64,000 nt of DNA from positions 2,542,001 through 2,606,000 of the forward strand of contig NZ_CP018082.1 of assembly GCF_001886715.1 (NCBI RefSeq), in the 5' to 3' direction. The notes beneath the pieces are model-generated. The model was not told the DNA's origin. It saw nothing but the letters and a program-made list of their open reading frames with translations, and searched no databases. Source of the DNA: Nocardia mangyaensis. GTDB taxonomy: Bacteria > Actinomycetota > Actinomycetes > Mycobacteriales > Mycobacteriaceae. Positions 17,121-25,822 of this stretch are shown here, piece after piece; position 1 is the stretch's first letter, and every line of letters starts with the position of its first letter. The translations under genes and the position numbers were made by a program.

Positions 17121-17733
17121 GCACGACCACCACGATTCCCGAACCGGCTGTCACACAAGACGTTCCGCCGTTCGCGACCCGCTGGGTCGGCGCCGTCGCG
17201 CTGGTGTCGGGGCTGGCCCTGTTCGCGGTGCTCGGGCAGTACGGCTTCTTCGGTGACGAGTTGTCCTTCCTGGCCGCGGGGCAGCACCTATCGGTGAGCT
17301 ATGCCGATCAGGGCCCCGTACTGGTCGACCTGCTGTTGCACGGCAAGTTCGGCTGGCCGGAACTGGCCGAGTCCACCGACCTCGCCTACTGTTCACGCAC
17401 CCCGCCGAGCGAACGGACGCGGTGATCGTCACCGAATCCTATTGGCAGGCAGGGGCGCTGGAGACCTACCGCGATCGGTACGGCTGGCCTGCGGTCTACA
17501 GCCCGAGTCGCGGCTACGGCTACTTCGGTACTCCGCCCGACACGGCGAGCGCGGTGCACTACGTGGGTGGGCAGGCCGATGAGTTGCGCAAGCACTTCGA
17601 CGCGGTGACCGAGGTCGGCCGAGCGGATTCCCGGCTCGGCTACCAAGGGGCCACCCGCGATGTGACGATCTGGTGGTGTGAGCGGCCGGTGCGCCCGTGG
17701 TCGCAGCTCTGGCCGGAGATTCGCCACCTCTAG
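17117..17733 (+). pseudogene. Decayed ArnT/GT39-83-like membrane glycosyltransferase
   Basis: Two pieces in different frames. The first (17117-17425) begins MSTTTTIPEPAV and has a membrane helix then GDELSFLAAGQHLSVSYADQ, the typical N-terminus of lipid-linked glycosyltransferases. It quickly passes into FGWPELAE and stops. The second (from about 17410 to 17733, in another frame) reads TDAVIVTESYWQAGALE, then YSPSRGYGYFGTP and a WWCERP-type end, the typical C-terminus. Together they are about 205 codons, against about 500 for an intact enzyme, so an internal deletion plus a frameshift is inferred. The start overlaps the TetR stop (ATGA). Confidence 0.75.
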
Positions 17734-17758
17734 CACCCGCCGATCCCGGTGTGGCGCG

Positions 17759-17804
17759 AAGGTTTACGGTACCGAAACTGTTTCCGCAGTCTTGTAACAC
17801 AACG
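17759..17804 (+). promoter_or_regulatory. Copy B of the shared 46-nt promoter element (upstream of the catabolic operon)
   Basis: Same blocks and spacing as copy A: AAGGTTTACG, GAAACTGTTTCCGC, TTGTAACACAACG. It also contains TTTAC-N6-GAAAC and GTAAC-N6-GAATC, which resemble GlnR half-sites (GTnAC-N6-GAAAC). So either the local TetR protein or GlnR could bind. Confidence 0.6.
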
Positions 17805-17823
17805 GAATCAGGAGTGGGTGCAG

Positions 17824-17829
17824 TATAAC
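17824..17829 (+). promoter_or_regulatory. -10 box of the nitrilase gene (leaderless)
   Basis: TATAAC lies 5 nt before the ATG at 17835, so transcription should begin at or next to the start codon. No clear -35 is seen, as expected for an activated promoter. Confidence 0.55.
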
Positions 17830-17834
17830 AAAGC

Positions 17835-18674
17835 ATGGGAATCGTCAGAGCGGCCCTGGTCCAGACCTCATGGACCGGCGACAAAGAATCCATGATCAAA
17901 GCCCACGAGGACTACGCCAGGCAGGCAGCCGCGCAGGGCGCGCAGGTGATCTGCTTCCAGGAGTTGTTCTACGGACCGTATTTCTGCCAGCTACAGGACA
18001 CCAAGTTCTACGACTACGCCGAATCGGTGCCCGGCCCGACGACCGAGCGCTTCGCCGCGCTGGCCGCCGAGCTGAACCTGGTGATGGTGCTGCCGGTGTA
18101 CGAGCGCGAGCAGGCCGGTCTGCTCTACAACACGGCGGCCGTCATCGACGCCGACGGCACCTACCTGGGAAAATATCGTAAGCACCACATCCCGCAGGTG
18201 AACGGCTTCTGGGAGAAGTTCTACTTCCGGCCGGGCAATCTGGGCTGGCCGGTGTTCGACACCGCGGTCGGCAAGGTCGGCGTCTACATCTGTTACGACC
18301 GCCATTTCCCGGAGGGCTGGCGCGCGCTCGGACTGGCGGGAGCGGAAATCGTTTTCAATCCGTCGGCGACCTCGCGCGGGCTGTCGAGTTATCTGTGGAA
18401 GCTCGAACAGCCCGCCTCGGCGGTGGCCAACGAGTATTACATCGGCGCGATCAATCGGGTCGGTGTCGAGAGCGAATACGGCGACGACGATTTCTACGGC
18501 ACCAGCTATTTCGTCGACCCCGAGGGCAAGTTCGTCGGCGAGGTCGCCTCCGACACCGATCCGGAATTGGTTGTTCGTGATCTCGATATGGATCTGATCA
18601 CAACGGTCCGCGACCGGTGGGCGTTCTATCGCGACCGTCGCCCCGAGGCCTACGGACCGTTGGTGAACCCCTGA
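17835..18674 (+). CDS. Nitrilase-superfamily amidohydrolase, beta-ureidopropionase-like
   Basis: 279 residues. The catalytic triad of the C-N hydrolase superfamily is visible: E43 in FQELFYGPYF, K116 in KYRKHHIP and C153 in VYICYDRHFPEGWR. The neighbour is a dihydropyrimidinase, overlapping by one base (TGATG). So the likely reaction is hydrolysis of N-carbamoyl-beta-alanine (or a related carbamoyl amino acid) to beta-alanine, CO2 and ammonia, the last step of reductive pyrimidine degradation. N-carbamoylputrescine amidase is a close relative and an alternative. First gene of the operon running to 25021. Confidence 0.85.
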   Translation: MGIVRAALVQTSWTGDKESMIKAHEDYARQAAAQGAQVICFQELFYGPYFCQLQDTKFYDYAESVPGPTTERFAALAAELNLVMVLPVYEREQAGLLYNTAAVIDADGTYLGKYRKHHIPQVNGFWEKFYFRPGNLGWPVFDTAVGKVGVYICYDRHFPEGWRALGLAGAEIVFNPSATSRGLSSYLWKLEQPASAVANEYYIGAINRVGVESEYGDDDFYGTSYFVDPEGKFVGEVASDTDPELVVRDLDMDLITTVRDRWAFYRDRRPEAYGPLVNP

Positions 18675-20092
18675 TGCGCACCTTCATCCACGGCGGGACA
18701 GTGGTCAGCGCCACCGGATCCCAGCTGCTCGACGTGCTGATCGAAGACGAGACGATCGTCGCTGTGCTGCAACCGGGCTCGACCGCCCTCGGTGCCGATC
18801 TGGCCGCCGGCGCCGATACGGTGATCGACGCGACCGGCAAGTATGTGATTCCGGGCGGTGTCGACGGGCACACCCATATGCAATTGCCCTTCGGCGGCAC
18901 CGAGGCCAGCGACACCTTCGAGACCGGGACCAGAGCCGCGGCCTGGGGCGGCACCACCACCATCGTCGACTTCGCGGTGCAGAAGCCCGGCCAGCGAGTG
19001 CAGGACACCTTGGCCGAATGGCACGAGAAGGCGGCCGGGCAGTGCGCGATCGACTACGGCTTCCACCAGATCGTCGGTGACGTCAACGACGAATCCCTGA
19101 AGGGCATGGCCGAACTCGTCAGCGAGGGGGTCACCAGCTTCAAGCTGTTCATGGCCTATCCGGGTGTCTTCTATTCCACCGACGGGCAGATCCTGCGCGC
19201 CATGCAGTCCGCCGGTGACCTCGGCGCGCTGCTGATGATGCACGCCGAGAACGGGATCGCCATCGACGTACTGGTGGAGCAGGCGCTGGCCCGGGGGGAC
19301 ACGGCTCCCTATTTCCACGGGACCAGTCGCCCGTGGCAGATGGAGGAGGAGGCCACCCACCGCGCGATCATGCTGGCGCAGCTGACCGGCGCTCCGCTGT
19401 ATGTGGTGCACGTGTCGGCCAAACAGGCGATGGACCAGATCGCGGCCGCACGCGATGCGGGCCAGAACGTCTTCGCGGAAACCTGTCCGCAGTATCTGTA
19501 CCTCTCGCTCGAAGAGCAGCTGGGCGCACCGGGCTTCGAGGGCGCCAAGTGGGTGTGCTCGACGCCGCTGCGCGCCCGGTCGGAGGGTCATCAGGACGAA
19601 CTGTGGCGCTACATCCGCACCGGCGACGTCACCGCGGTCAGTACCGACCACTGTCCGTTCTGCATGAAGGACCAGAAAGAGCTCGGCCTGGGCGATTTCA
19701 GCAAGATCCCGAACGGGATCGGCAGTGTGGAACACCGCATGGATCTGCTGTTCCAGGGCGTCAAGGACGGACGGATCTCGCTGGAACGCTGGGTGGAGGT
19801 GTGCTGCACCACCCCGGCGCGGATGTTCGGGATGTATCCGCGCAAGGGCGTGATCAGTCCGGGCGCCGACGCCGACGTGGTGATCTACGACCCGAACGGG
19901 CACACCAGCATCGGCCTCGGCAAGACCCACCACATGAACATGGACCACTCGGCCTGGGAGGGCTTCGAGATCGACGGTCACGTCGACACCGTGCTCTCGC
20001 GCGGCCGGGTGATCGTCGACGACGGCGCCTATCACGGGCGGGCCGGACACGGCCGCTTCGTGCGGCGCGGGCTGTCGCAGAACCTTCTGTAA
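18674..20092 (+). CDS. hydA: Dihydropyrimidinase (D-hydantoinase)
   Basis: 472 residues, ATG overlapping the nitrilase stop. It belongs to the cyclic amidohydrolase family with a binuclear metal centre: H66 and H68 in DGHTHMQ, carboxylated K157 in TSFKLFMAYPG, H190 in MMHAENG, H246 in VVHVSAKQ and D325 in STDHCPF. It opens dihydrouracil/dihydrothymine or hydantoin rings to N-carbamoyl amino acids, which the preceding nitrilase then cleaves. Length and all ligands are intact. No dihydropyrimidine dehydrogenase is encoded nearby, so the first reduction must come from elsewhere or the natural substrate is already a dihydropyrimidine or hydantoin. Confidence 0.92.
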   Translation: MRTFIHGGTVVSATGSQLLDVLIEDETIVAVLQPGSTALGADLAAGADTVIDATGKYVIPGGVDGHTHMQLPFGGTEASDTFETGTRAAAWGGTTTIVDFAVQKPGQRVQDTLAEWHEKAAGQCAIDYGFHQIVGDVNDESLKGMAELVSEGVTSFKLFMAYPGVFYSTDGQILRAMQSAGDLGALLMMHAENGIAIDVLVEQALARGDTAPYFHGTSRPWQMEEEATHRAIMLAQLTGAPLYVVHVSAKQAMDQIAAARDAGQNVFAETCPQYLYLSLEEQLGAPGFEGAKWVCSTPLRARSEGHQDELWRYIRTGDVTAVSTDHCPFCMKDQKELGLGDFSKIPNGIGSVEHRMDLLFQGVKDGRISLERWVEVCCTTPARMFGMYPRKGVISPGADADVVIYDPNGHTSIGLGKTHHMNMDHSAWEGFEIDGHVDTVLSRGRVIVDDGAYHGRAGHGRFVRRGLSQNLL

Positions 20093-20120
20093 GAACTGCT
20101 ATCGGAAACGGAGAGTGCCC

Positions 20121-21161
20121 ATGGACATCGGTGTGGTCCTGCAGTGCACCCCGCCCGCCTCGCGGGTGATCGAACTGGCCAGAGTGGCCGAGACGCACGG
20201 GTTCTCGCATGTGTGGACGTTCGACTCGCATCTGCTGTGGCAGGAGCCGTACGTGATCTACAGCCAGATCCTGGCCGCCACCCGCAAGGTGGTGGTCGGT
20301 CCGATGGTCACCAATCCGGCGACCAGGGACCAGACGGTGACCGCGTCGACCTTCGCCACGCTCAACGAGATGTTCGGCAACCGCACGATCTGCGGGATCG
20401 GGCGCGGCGACTCGGCGGTGCGCACCCTCGGCGGCAAGCCCACCACCTTGGCGACGCTGCGTGACGCGGTGGAGGTGATCCGGGAACTCGGCAACGGTCG
20501 CGGCGCCCGGATCGGCGATACCGAGGTGCGGTTCCCGTGGGCGGCCGACTCCCGTCTCGAGGTGTGGGTGGCCGGGTACGGGCCCAAGGCACTCGAGCTC
20601 ACCGGTCAGGTGGCCGACGGGTTCATCCTGCAGCTGGCCGATCCCGACATCACCGCGTGGACCATCGCCACGGTGCGCGGGGCGGCCGAGGCTGCGGGGC
20701 GCGATCCGCGCTCGGTGAAGATCTGTGTGGCCGCGCCCGCCTATGTCACCGACGGGTCGGCGGCGGGGCTGGCGCACGCGCGCGAGCAGTGCCGCTGGTT
20801 CGGTGGCATGGTGGGCAATCACGTCGCCGACATCGTCGCGAAATACGGTGCGGGCGGCGATGTTCCGGCCGCGCTGACCGACTACATCGCCGGTCGGCAC
20901 GGCTACGACTACAACCAGCACGGGCGCGCGGGCAATACACACGCCGATTTCGTGCCCGACGAGATCGTCGACCGGTTCTGTCTGCTGGGCACCCCGGACG
21001 AACAACTCGCCCGGCTGTGGGAACTGGAAGGACTCGGGGTCGACCAGTTCGCGGTGTATCTGCAGCACGACGCCAAGACGGCCACTCTGCAGGCCTATGG
21101 CGAACAGGTTCTGCCCCGGCTGCACGAGCCCGTCACCGCCACGCAGGAGGCGCGATCATGA
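20121..21161 (+). CDS. LLM-class flavin-dependent oxidoreductase (CPS_4043-like, TIGR03842 type)
   Basis: 346 residues; ATG 20121 with SD GGAG 7 nt upstream. The N-terminus DIGVVLQCTPPASRVIELA and the segment GFSHVWTFDSHLLWQEP place it in the luciferase-like monooxygenase/F420-dependent reductase superfamily. From memory, this subgroup recurs beside hydantoinase genes. It probably performs an oxidation or reduction on the same substrate class with F420 or FMN. It could replace the missing dihydropyrimidine dehydrogenase or cleave a ring oxidatively; that is inference. Its stop overlaps the ATG of a 40-residue membrane peptide gene. Confidence 0.8.
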   Translation: MDIGVVLQCTPPASRVIELARVAETHGFSHVWTFDSHLLWQEPYVIYSQILAATRKVVVGPMVTNPATRDQTVTASTFATLNEMFGNRTICGIGRGDSAVRTLGGKPTTLATLRDAVEVIRELGNGRGARIGDTEVRFPWAADSRLEVWVAGYGPKALELTGQVADGFILQLADPDITAWTIATVRGAAEAAGRDPRSVKICVAAPAYVTDGSAAGLAHAREQCRWFGGMVGNHVADIVAKYGAGGDVPAALTDYIAGRHGYDYNQHGRAGNTHADFVPDEIVDRFCLLGTPDEQLARLWELEGLGVDQFAVYLQHDAKTATLQAYGEQVLPRLHEPVTATQEARS

Positions 21162-21280
21162 GCGTCGTCGCGCTGTGGTCGGTGTACACGGTCGGCGTTG
21201 TCGCAGCGGCGGTGACCGCCGCACTCGCCGGACACCGACATATCCGCCGGACCCACGACCCGGTGGGAGAGCGGAAGTGA
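21158..21280 (+). CDS. Small membrane peptide (40 residues) coupled within the pyrimidine operon
   Basis: ATG 21158 to TGA 21280. It overlaps the LLM gene stop (ATGA) and is overlapped by the GTG start of the permease gene (GTGA), so translation is coupled on both sides. The peptide is one hydrophobic helix (LWSVYTVGVVAAAVTAALAG) followed by a basic tail GHRHIRRTHDP. It might be a small subunit of the adjacent ABC transporter or a membrane tether for the oxidoreductase. No homologue is recognised. The exact overlaps on both sides are the main evidence that it is real. Confidence 0.65.
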   Translation: MSVVALWSVYTVGVVAAAVTAALAGHRHIRRTHDPVGERK

Positions 21281-22221
21281 CCGTGACAGCGCTCGACGAA
21301 GTGGTCACCACGCCGGCGCCGCAGCGGGTACGGCGGCGCACGCGCACCGGGACGCGGCTGGTGCGCGCCGCCTACACGATCGGTGCGTTCGCGCTGGTCG
21401 CGGTGATCTGGGAGCTGGTGAAGGTGCTGGTTCCCGCCGATGGGGTGAGCATCGCGGGAACCCGGGTGTTGCCGCGCACCGGGGACGGCGCCCTGCCGCA
21501 CGTCTGGGCGGTGGTGACCGTACTCGGCGAGGCCGACGGCACCGGCACGGTGGGGACCACCCTCCTGCGCACCGGCACGTTCACGCTCGGACTGTCGCTG
21601 CTGGCGCTGCTGCTCGGCACCATCGTCGGTGTCGTGCTGGCGGTGGCGATGCAGCGCTTCGGCTGGCTCGAACGCGGTCTGCTGCCGTATGTGGTGCTCT
21701 CGCAGACGGTTCCGTTGATCGCGCTCGCGCCGCTGGTCGCGGGCTGGGGCGGCAGGCTCGCCATCGGCGGGCAGCCGTGGCAGCCGTGGATGTCCATCGT
21801 GGTGATCGCGGCCTATCTGGCCTTCTTCCCGGTCGCCATCGGCATGCTGCGCGGACTGCAGTCGCCACCCGCGGCCTCGGTGGAACTGATGCGCAGCTGC
21901 TCGGCGGGCTGGTGGGCGACGCTGACCCGCTTGCGTTTCCCCGCGGCGGTGCCCTCGCTGATGCCCGCCCTCCGGCTGGCCGCCGCCGCGGCGGTGATCG
22001 GTGCGGTGGTCGCCGAGATCTCCACCGGCACGGCCGGTGGCATCGGCAGGCAGATCATCGTGTTCTCCCAGCAGGCCACCGGCGACGCGGCCCGGCTCTA
22101 CGCCGCGGTCCTGGCCGCCGCGCTGCTCGGCGTGGTGCTGACCGGGCTGGTCGCGCTGGTGGAACTGGCACTGCGCCGCTACAGCCATCCGCCGGGTACC
22201 GGAGCCTCCACCGGCCGATGA
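21277..22221 (+). CDS. ABC transporter permease (SsuC/NMT1-system type), first copy
   Basis: 314 residues from GTG 21277. A basic N-terminal tail (RVRRRTRTGTRLVRAA) precedes the first membrane helix (YTIGAFALVAVIWELVKVLV). About six helices follow, with the EAA-type cytoplasmic loop ELMRSCSAGWWATLTRLRFP, which contacts the ATPase. It forms a heterodimeric channel with the second permease at 23101-23865. The family imports sulfonates, nitrate, taurine or pyrimidine precursors; the operon points to a pyrimidine-type ring. Confidence 0.9.
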   Translation: MTVTALDEVVTTPAPQRVRRRTRTGTRLVRAAYTIGAFALVAVIWELVKVLVPADGVSIAGTRVLPRTGDGALPHVWAVVTVLGEADGTGTVGTTLLRTGTFTLGLSLLALLLGTIVGVVLAVAMQRFGWLERGLLPYVVLSQTVPLIALAPLVAGWGGRLAIGGQPWQPWMSIVVIAAYLAFFPVAIGMLRGLQSPPAASVELMRSCSAGWWATLTRLRFPAAVPSLMPALRLAAAAAVIGAVVAEISTGTAGGIGRQIIVFSQQATGDAARLYAAVLAAALLGVVLTGLVALVELALRRYSHPPGTGASTGR

Positions 22222-22264
22222 CGGCCGCGGCACCCCTTCGACAACGATCCAGGAAGAAGTACGC

Positions 22265-23100
<836 letters not shown>

Positions 23101-23104
<4 letters not shown>

Positions 23105-23865
23105 GGACGTGGTTGCCCCCGATCGTGGTGGGTGTCGTCGTGCTGGGGTTGTGGCAGGTACTGACAGTGGTGGCGGGCGTGCCCTCGTTCCTGCTGCCCG
23201 CACCCAGTGCGATCGCCACGCAGTTCGCCGAGAACGCGGGTCGGATCTTCGACGCCTCGGTGGCCACGGGCACGAACGCGCTGGTCGGGTTCGTCGCCGG
23301 GACGGTGCTGGGCATCGCCGCCGCGATCCTCGCGGTGCGGTTCGAGGTCGTCGACGGGCTGCTGACCCCGCTCGCCGCCGCGGCGGCCGCGGTGCCGATC
23401 GTGGCGCTGGCGCCGTTGTTGAACTCGATGTACTCCACCACCACCGAGACGCCGCGCCGACTCGTCGTCACCATCGTGGTGTTCTTCCCGGTCTTCGTGA
23501 GTACCGCGCGCGGACTGCGTCAGGTGCCGAAGGTGCAGTCGGATCTGATGACCTCCTACGCCGCCTCCGGCTGGCAGATCACCCGCACCGTCCGGCTGCC
23601 GGCGGCCCTGCCACACCTGTTCACCGGACTGCGGATCGCCGCACCGGGCGCGGTCATCGCCGCCATCATCGCCGAGTACTTCGGCGGGCTGCAGAACGGC
23701 CTCGGCAGCCGGATCACCTCCGCCGCGGCCAATACCGCCTATCCCAGAGCCTGGGCCTATGTCGTGGGCGCCATGATCGTCGGCCTGGTCTTCCTCGCCG
23801 CGGTCCTGCTCGTCGAACAGCTCGCCCGCCGTCCCCGAACCCCCCTGCTGTCCACGATCCGATGA
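23101..23865 (+). CDS. ABC transporter permease, second copy
   Basis: 254 residues, ATG overlapping the ATPase stop. About six membrane helices, starting with PPIVVGVVVLGLWQVLTVVA. The EAA loop reads DLMTSYAASGWQITRTVRLP, then ALPHLFTGLRIAAPGAVIAA. It has the same family signature as the first permease but no basic tail, so the channel is probably a heterodimer. The substrate-binding lipoprotein gene follows after 13 bp. Confidence 0.92.
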
Positions 23866-23878
23866 GGGAGATCCATCC

Positions 23879-25021
23879 ATGAGCAAGACCGCATTTCGAT
23901 TGCGCAGTTGTCTGGTGGCGGCCGCCGTCGCCGCTGCCGCGCTGACCGGCTGCAGCACCACCGACGGCGGTTCGGAGACGACCGCCGACGGGCTCACGAA
24001 AGTGACACTGCAGCTGCAGTGGTTCAAACAGGGGCAGTTCGCCGGCTACCTGGCCGCCGTCGACCAGGGGTTCTACCAGAAGCAGGGCCTGTCGGTCGAG
24101 ATCCTCGACGGTGGCACCGACATCGTGCCGCAGACGGTGCTGGCCCAGGGGCAGGCCGACTACGCGGTCGCCTGGGTGCCCAAGGCGCTGGCCTCGCGGG
24201 AGGCGGGTGCGCAGATCACCCAGATCGCCCAGGTGTTCCAGCGTTCGGGCACCCTGCAGGTGTCGTTCGCGTCCGACAACATCGCCGGGCCCGCCGACCT
24301 GCGCGGCAAGACGGTCGGCAACTGGGGCTACGGCAACGAATTCGAGCTCTTCGCCGGGATGACCGAGGCCGGGATCGACCCGGCCGAGGACGTGACTCTG
24401 GTCCAGCAGCAGTTCGACATGAACGCCTTCCTCGCCGGGGACATCGACGCCGCCCAGGCCATGTCCTACAACGAGTACGCCCAGCTGCTCGAGACGAAGA
24501 ACCCCGCCACCGGCCAGCTCTACACCGCCGAGGACTTCCGCACCATCGACTGGAACGACGAAGGCGTCGCGATGCTGCAGGACGCCCTGTGGGCCAATAC
24601 CGAGAAACTCGGCGACACCGCCTATCAGGAGCAGACGGTGAAGTTCCTGGTCGCCTCGCTCGAGGGCTGGGCCTTCTGCCGCGACAACCTCGACAAGTGC
24701 CGCGACCTCACTGTTGCCGCGGGCGCCACTCTCGGCGCGGGACATCAGGAATGGCAGATCAACGAGGTGAACAAGCTGATCTGGCCTTCGCCCGCCGGGA
24801 TCGGGGCCATCGACGAGGCCGCGTGGGACGCCACGGTGCAGATCGCCCGTGACACCAAGAACGCCGAGGGCGCCACGGTGCTCACCAAGGACCCGGGTCC
24901 GGACGCCTACACCACCGAGTACGTCACCAAGGCGCTCGATCAGTTGAAGGCCGAGGGCATCGATGTCGCGGGGACCGGGTATCAGCCGGTGCAGGTGACC
25001 CCGACCGAGGGTGGCAAGTAG
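23879..25021 (+). CDS. NMT1/THI5-like substrate-binding lipoprotein of the ABC transporter
   Basis: 380 residues. A signal peptide ends in lipobox LTGC (C25), so the protein is anchored outside the membrane. The mature part has the NMT1 fold opening VTLQLQWFKQGQFAGYLAAV and GLSVEILDGGTDIVPQTVL, typical for proteins that bind pyrimidines, hydroxymethylpyrimidine or related small rings. It delivers substrate to the permeases upstream. Last gene of the operon; a GC-rich hairpin begins right at its stop codon. Confidence 0.9.
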   Translation: MSKTAFRLRSCLVAAAVAAAALTGCSTTDGGSETTADGLTKVTLQLQWFKQGQFAGYLAAVDQGFYQKQGLSVEILDGGTDIVPQTVLAQGQADYAVAWVPKALASREAGAQITQIAQVFQRSGTLQVSFASDNIAGPADLRGKTVGNWGYGNEFELFAGMTEAGIDPAEDVTLVQQQFDMNAFLAGDIDAAQAMSYNEYAQLLETKNPATGQLYTAEDFRTIDWNDEGVAMLQDALWANTEKLGDTAYQEQTVKFLVASLEGWAFCRDNLDKCRDLTVAAGATLGAGHQEWQINEVNKLIWPSPAGIGAIDEAAWDATVQIARDTKNAEGATVLTKDPGPDAYTTEYVTKALDQLKAEGIDVAGTGYQPVQVTPTEGGK

Positions 25022-25049
25022 GCACCGTGTGCGGGATCGCACGCGGTGC
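25022..25049 (+). terminator. Hairpin closing the pyrimidine operon
   Basis: GCACCGTGTGCG and CGCACGCGGTGC pair over 12 bp (one T-G wobble) around GGAT, starting directly after the stop codon of the binding-protein gene. Confidence 0.65.
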
Positions 25050-25191
25050 GGTTCGGAATAACCGCAGTTCGGCGGAATGCTCGGTGTCCCATCATGGTTC
25101 GGGGTCGCTGTTGGTAACCGGAGTTCACGTGCCGGACATGCCTGCGGCCGAGACTTCGGCTCGTTGTTCGAACTCGACCTAGGAGACGCCC

Positions 25192-25275
25192 ATGGGATCC
25201 GCATCCGCAGTGCTGGCCGCCGTGCTCATCGACCTGATCCTCACCGCGATCCAGAGCGGAAGCGCCGCCGCCTGA
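25192..25275 (+). CDS. Second micropeptide gene, 27 residues, hydrophobic helix
   Basis: ATG to TGA, 27 codons, the same length as the gene at 12849-12932. SD AGGAG lies 6 nt upstream, and a strong hairpin begins 9 nt after the stop. The peptide starts MGSASAVLAAVL, then IDLILTAIQSGS; like the first it has a GSA start, a hydrophobic helix, an IQ pair and a Ser/Ala tail. The two may be distant paralogues. It stands alone in the 385-bp gap between the transporter operon and the ArsC-like gene. Function unknown. Confidence 0.6.
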   Translation: MGSASAVLAAVLIDLILTAIQSGSAAA

Positions 25276-25284
25276 GCCGACACC

Positions 25285-25325
25285 ACGACGGCCCATCGGG
25301 AAAGCCCCGGTGGGCCGTCGTCGTG
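25285..25325 (+). terminator. Hairpin after the second micropeptide gene
   Basis: ACGACGGCCCA and TGGGCCGTCGT pair, with an inner CGGG-aaag-CCCCG extension, followed by CGTGTGCTG. Confidence 0.7.
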
Positions 25326-25393
25326 TGCTGATCGGCGTTCCGCTCGTCGCCGCGGGCGATCACGGCGAACAGCTCGCGCACCTGAGTGCCCAT

Positions 25394-25399
25394 TACCCT
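25394..25399 (+). promoter_or_regulatory. -10 box of the ArsC-like gene (leaderless)
   Basis: TACCCT lies 6 nt before ATG 25406. It supports that ATG over upstream in-frame codons. Confidence 0.5.
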
Positions 25400-25405
25400 G
25401 CGAGG

Positions 25406-25774
25406 ATGACTTCTGGACAGACCGAGATCTGGCACAACCCGCGCTGCACGAAGAGTCGCAACGCGACCGCGTATCTGGATACGGCCGGGATCCAATACAC
25501 GGTTCGCCGCTACCTCGACGACCCGCCGACGGTCGAAGAATTGGGTGCGGTGCTGGATCGGCTGGGCAAACAGCCGTGGGACATCACCCGCACCGGGGAG
25601 CAGATCGCGAAGGACCTCGGGATGGCGGCGTGGGGGCGCACCCCGGCCGACCGGGAGCGGTGGCTGGCCGCGTTGGCCGAACACCCCAAGCTGATCCAGC
25701 GCCCGATCGTGCTCACCGCGGACGGCGGTGCGGTGGTCGCGCGCGACGAGGAATCACTGCGCTCGCTCGACTGA
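25406..25774 (+). CDS. ArsC/Spx-family thioredoxin-fold protein (YfgD-like arsenate reductase homologue)
   Basis: 122 residues. The active-site motif is IWHNPRCTKSRNA (C14), with PPTVEELGAVLDRLG and the conserved LIQRPIV arginine loop. These are the marks of glutaredoxin-coupled arsenate reductases. There is no arsenic transporter, ArsR or other ars gene nearby, so a role as a general thiol reductase is as likely as arsenate reduction. Single-gene unit with a probable leaderless promoter; convergent with the Nudix gene. Confidence 0.85.
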   Translation: MTSGQTEIWHNPRCTKSRNATAYLDTAGIQYTVRRYLDDPPTVEELGAVLDRLGKQPWDITRTGEQIAKDLGMAAWGRTPADRERWLAALAEHPKLIQRPIVLTADGGAVVARDEESLRSLD

Positions 25775-25822
25775 TTCGCCGAGAGCCGCCGCGCCGCGGC
25801 CGGACCCACCGGTGGTCCGGTA

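Noticed and set aside
17759..17804. GlnR as the sole explanation of the shared promoter element
   Set aside because: The half-sites match only in part, and the spacing between the two pairs (15 nt) is not the usual 6; a local TetR site is equally likely, so no single factor is claimed.
18650..20050. Long minus-strand frame opposite the dihydropyrimidinase gene
   Set aside because: Complement of a gene with all metal ligands intact; no start signal.
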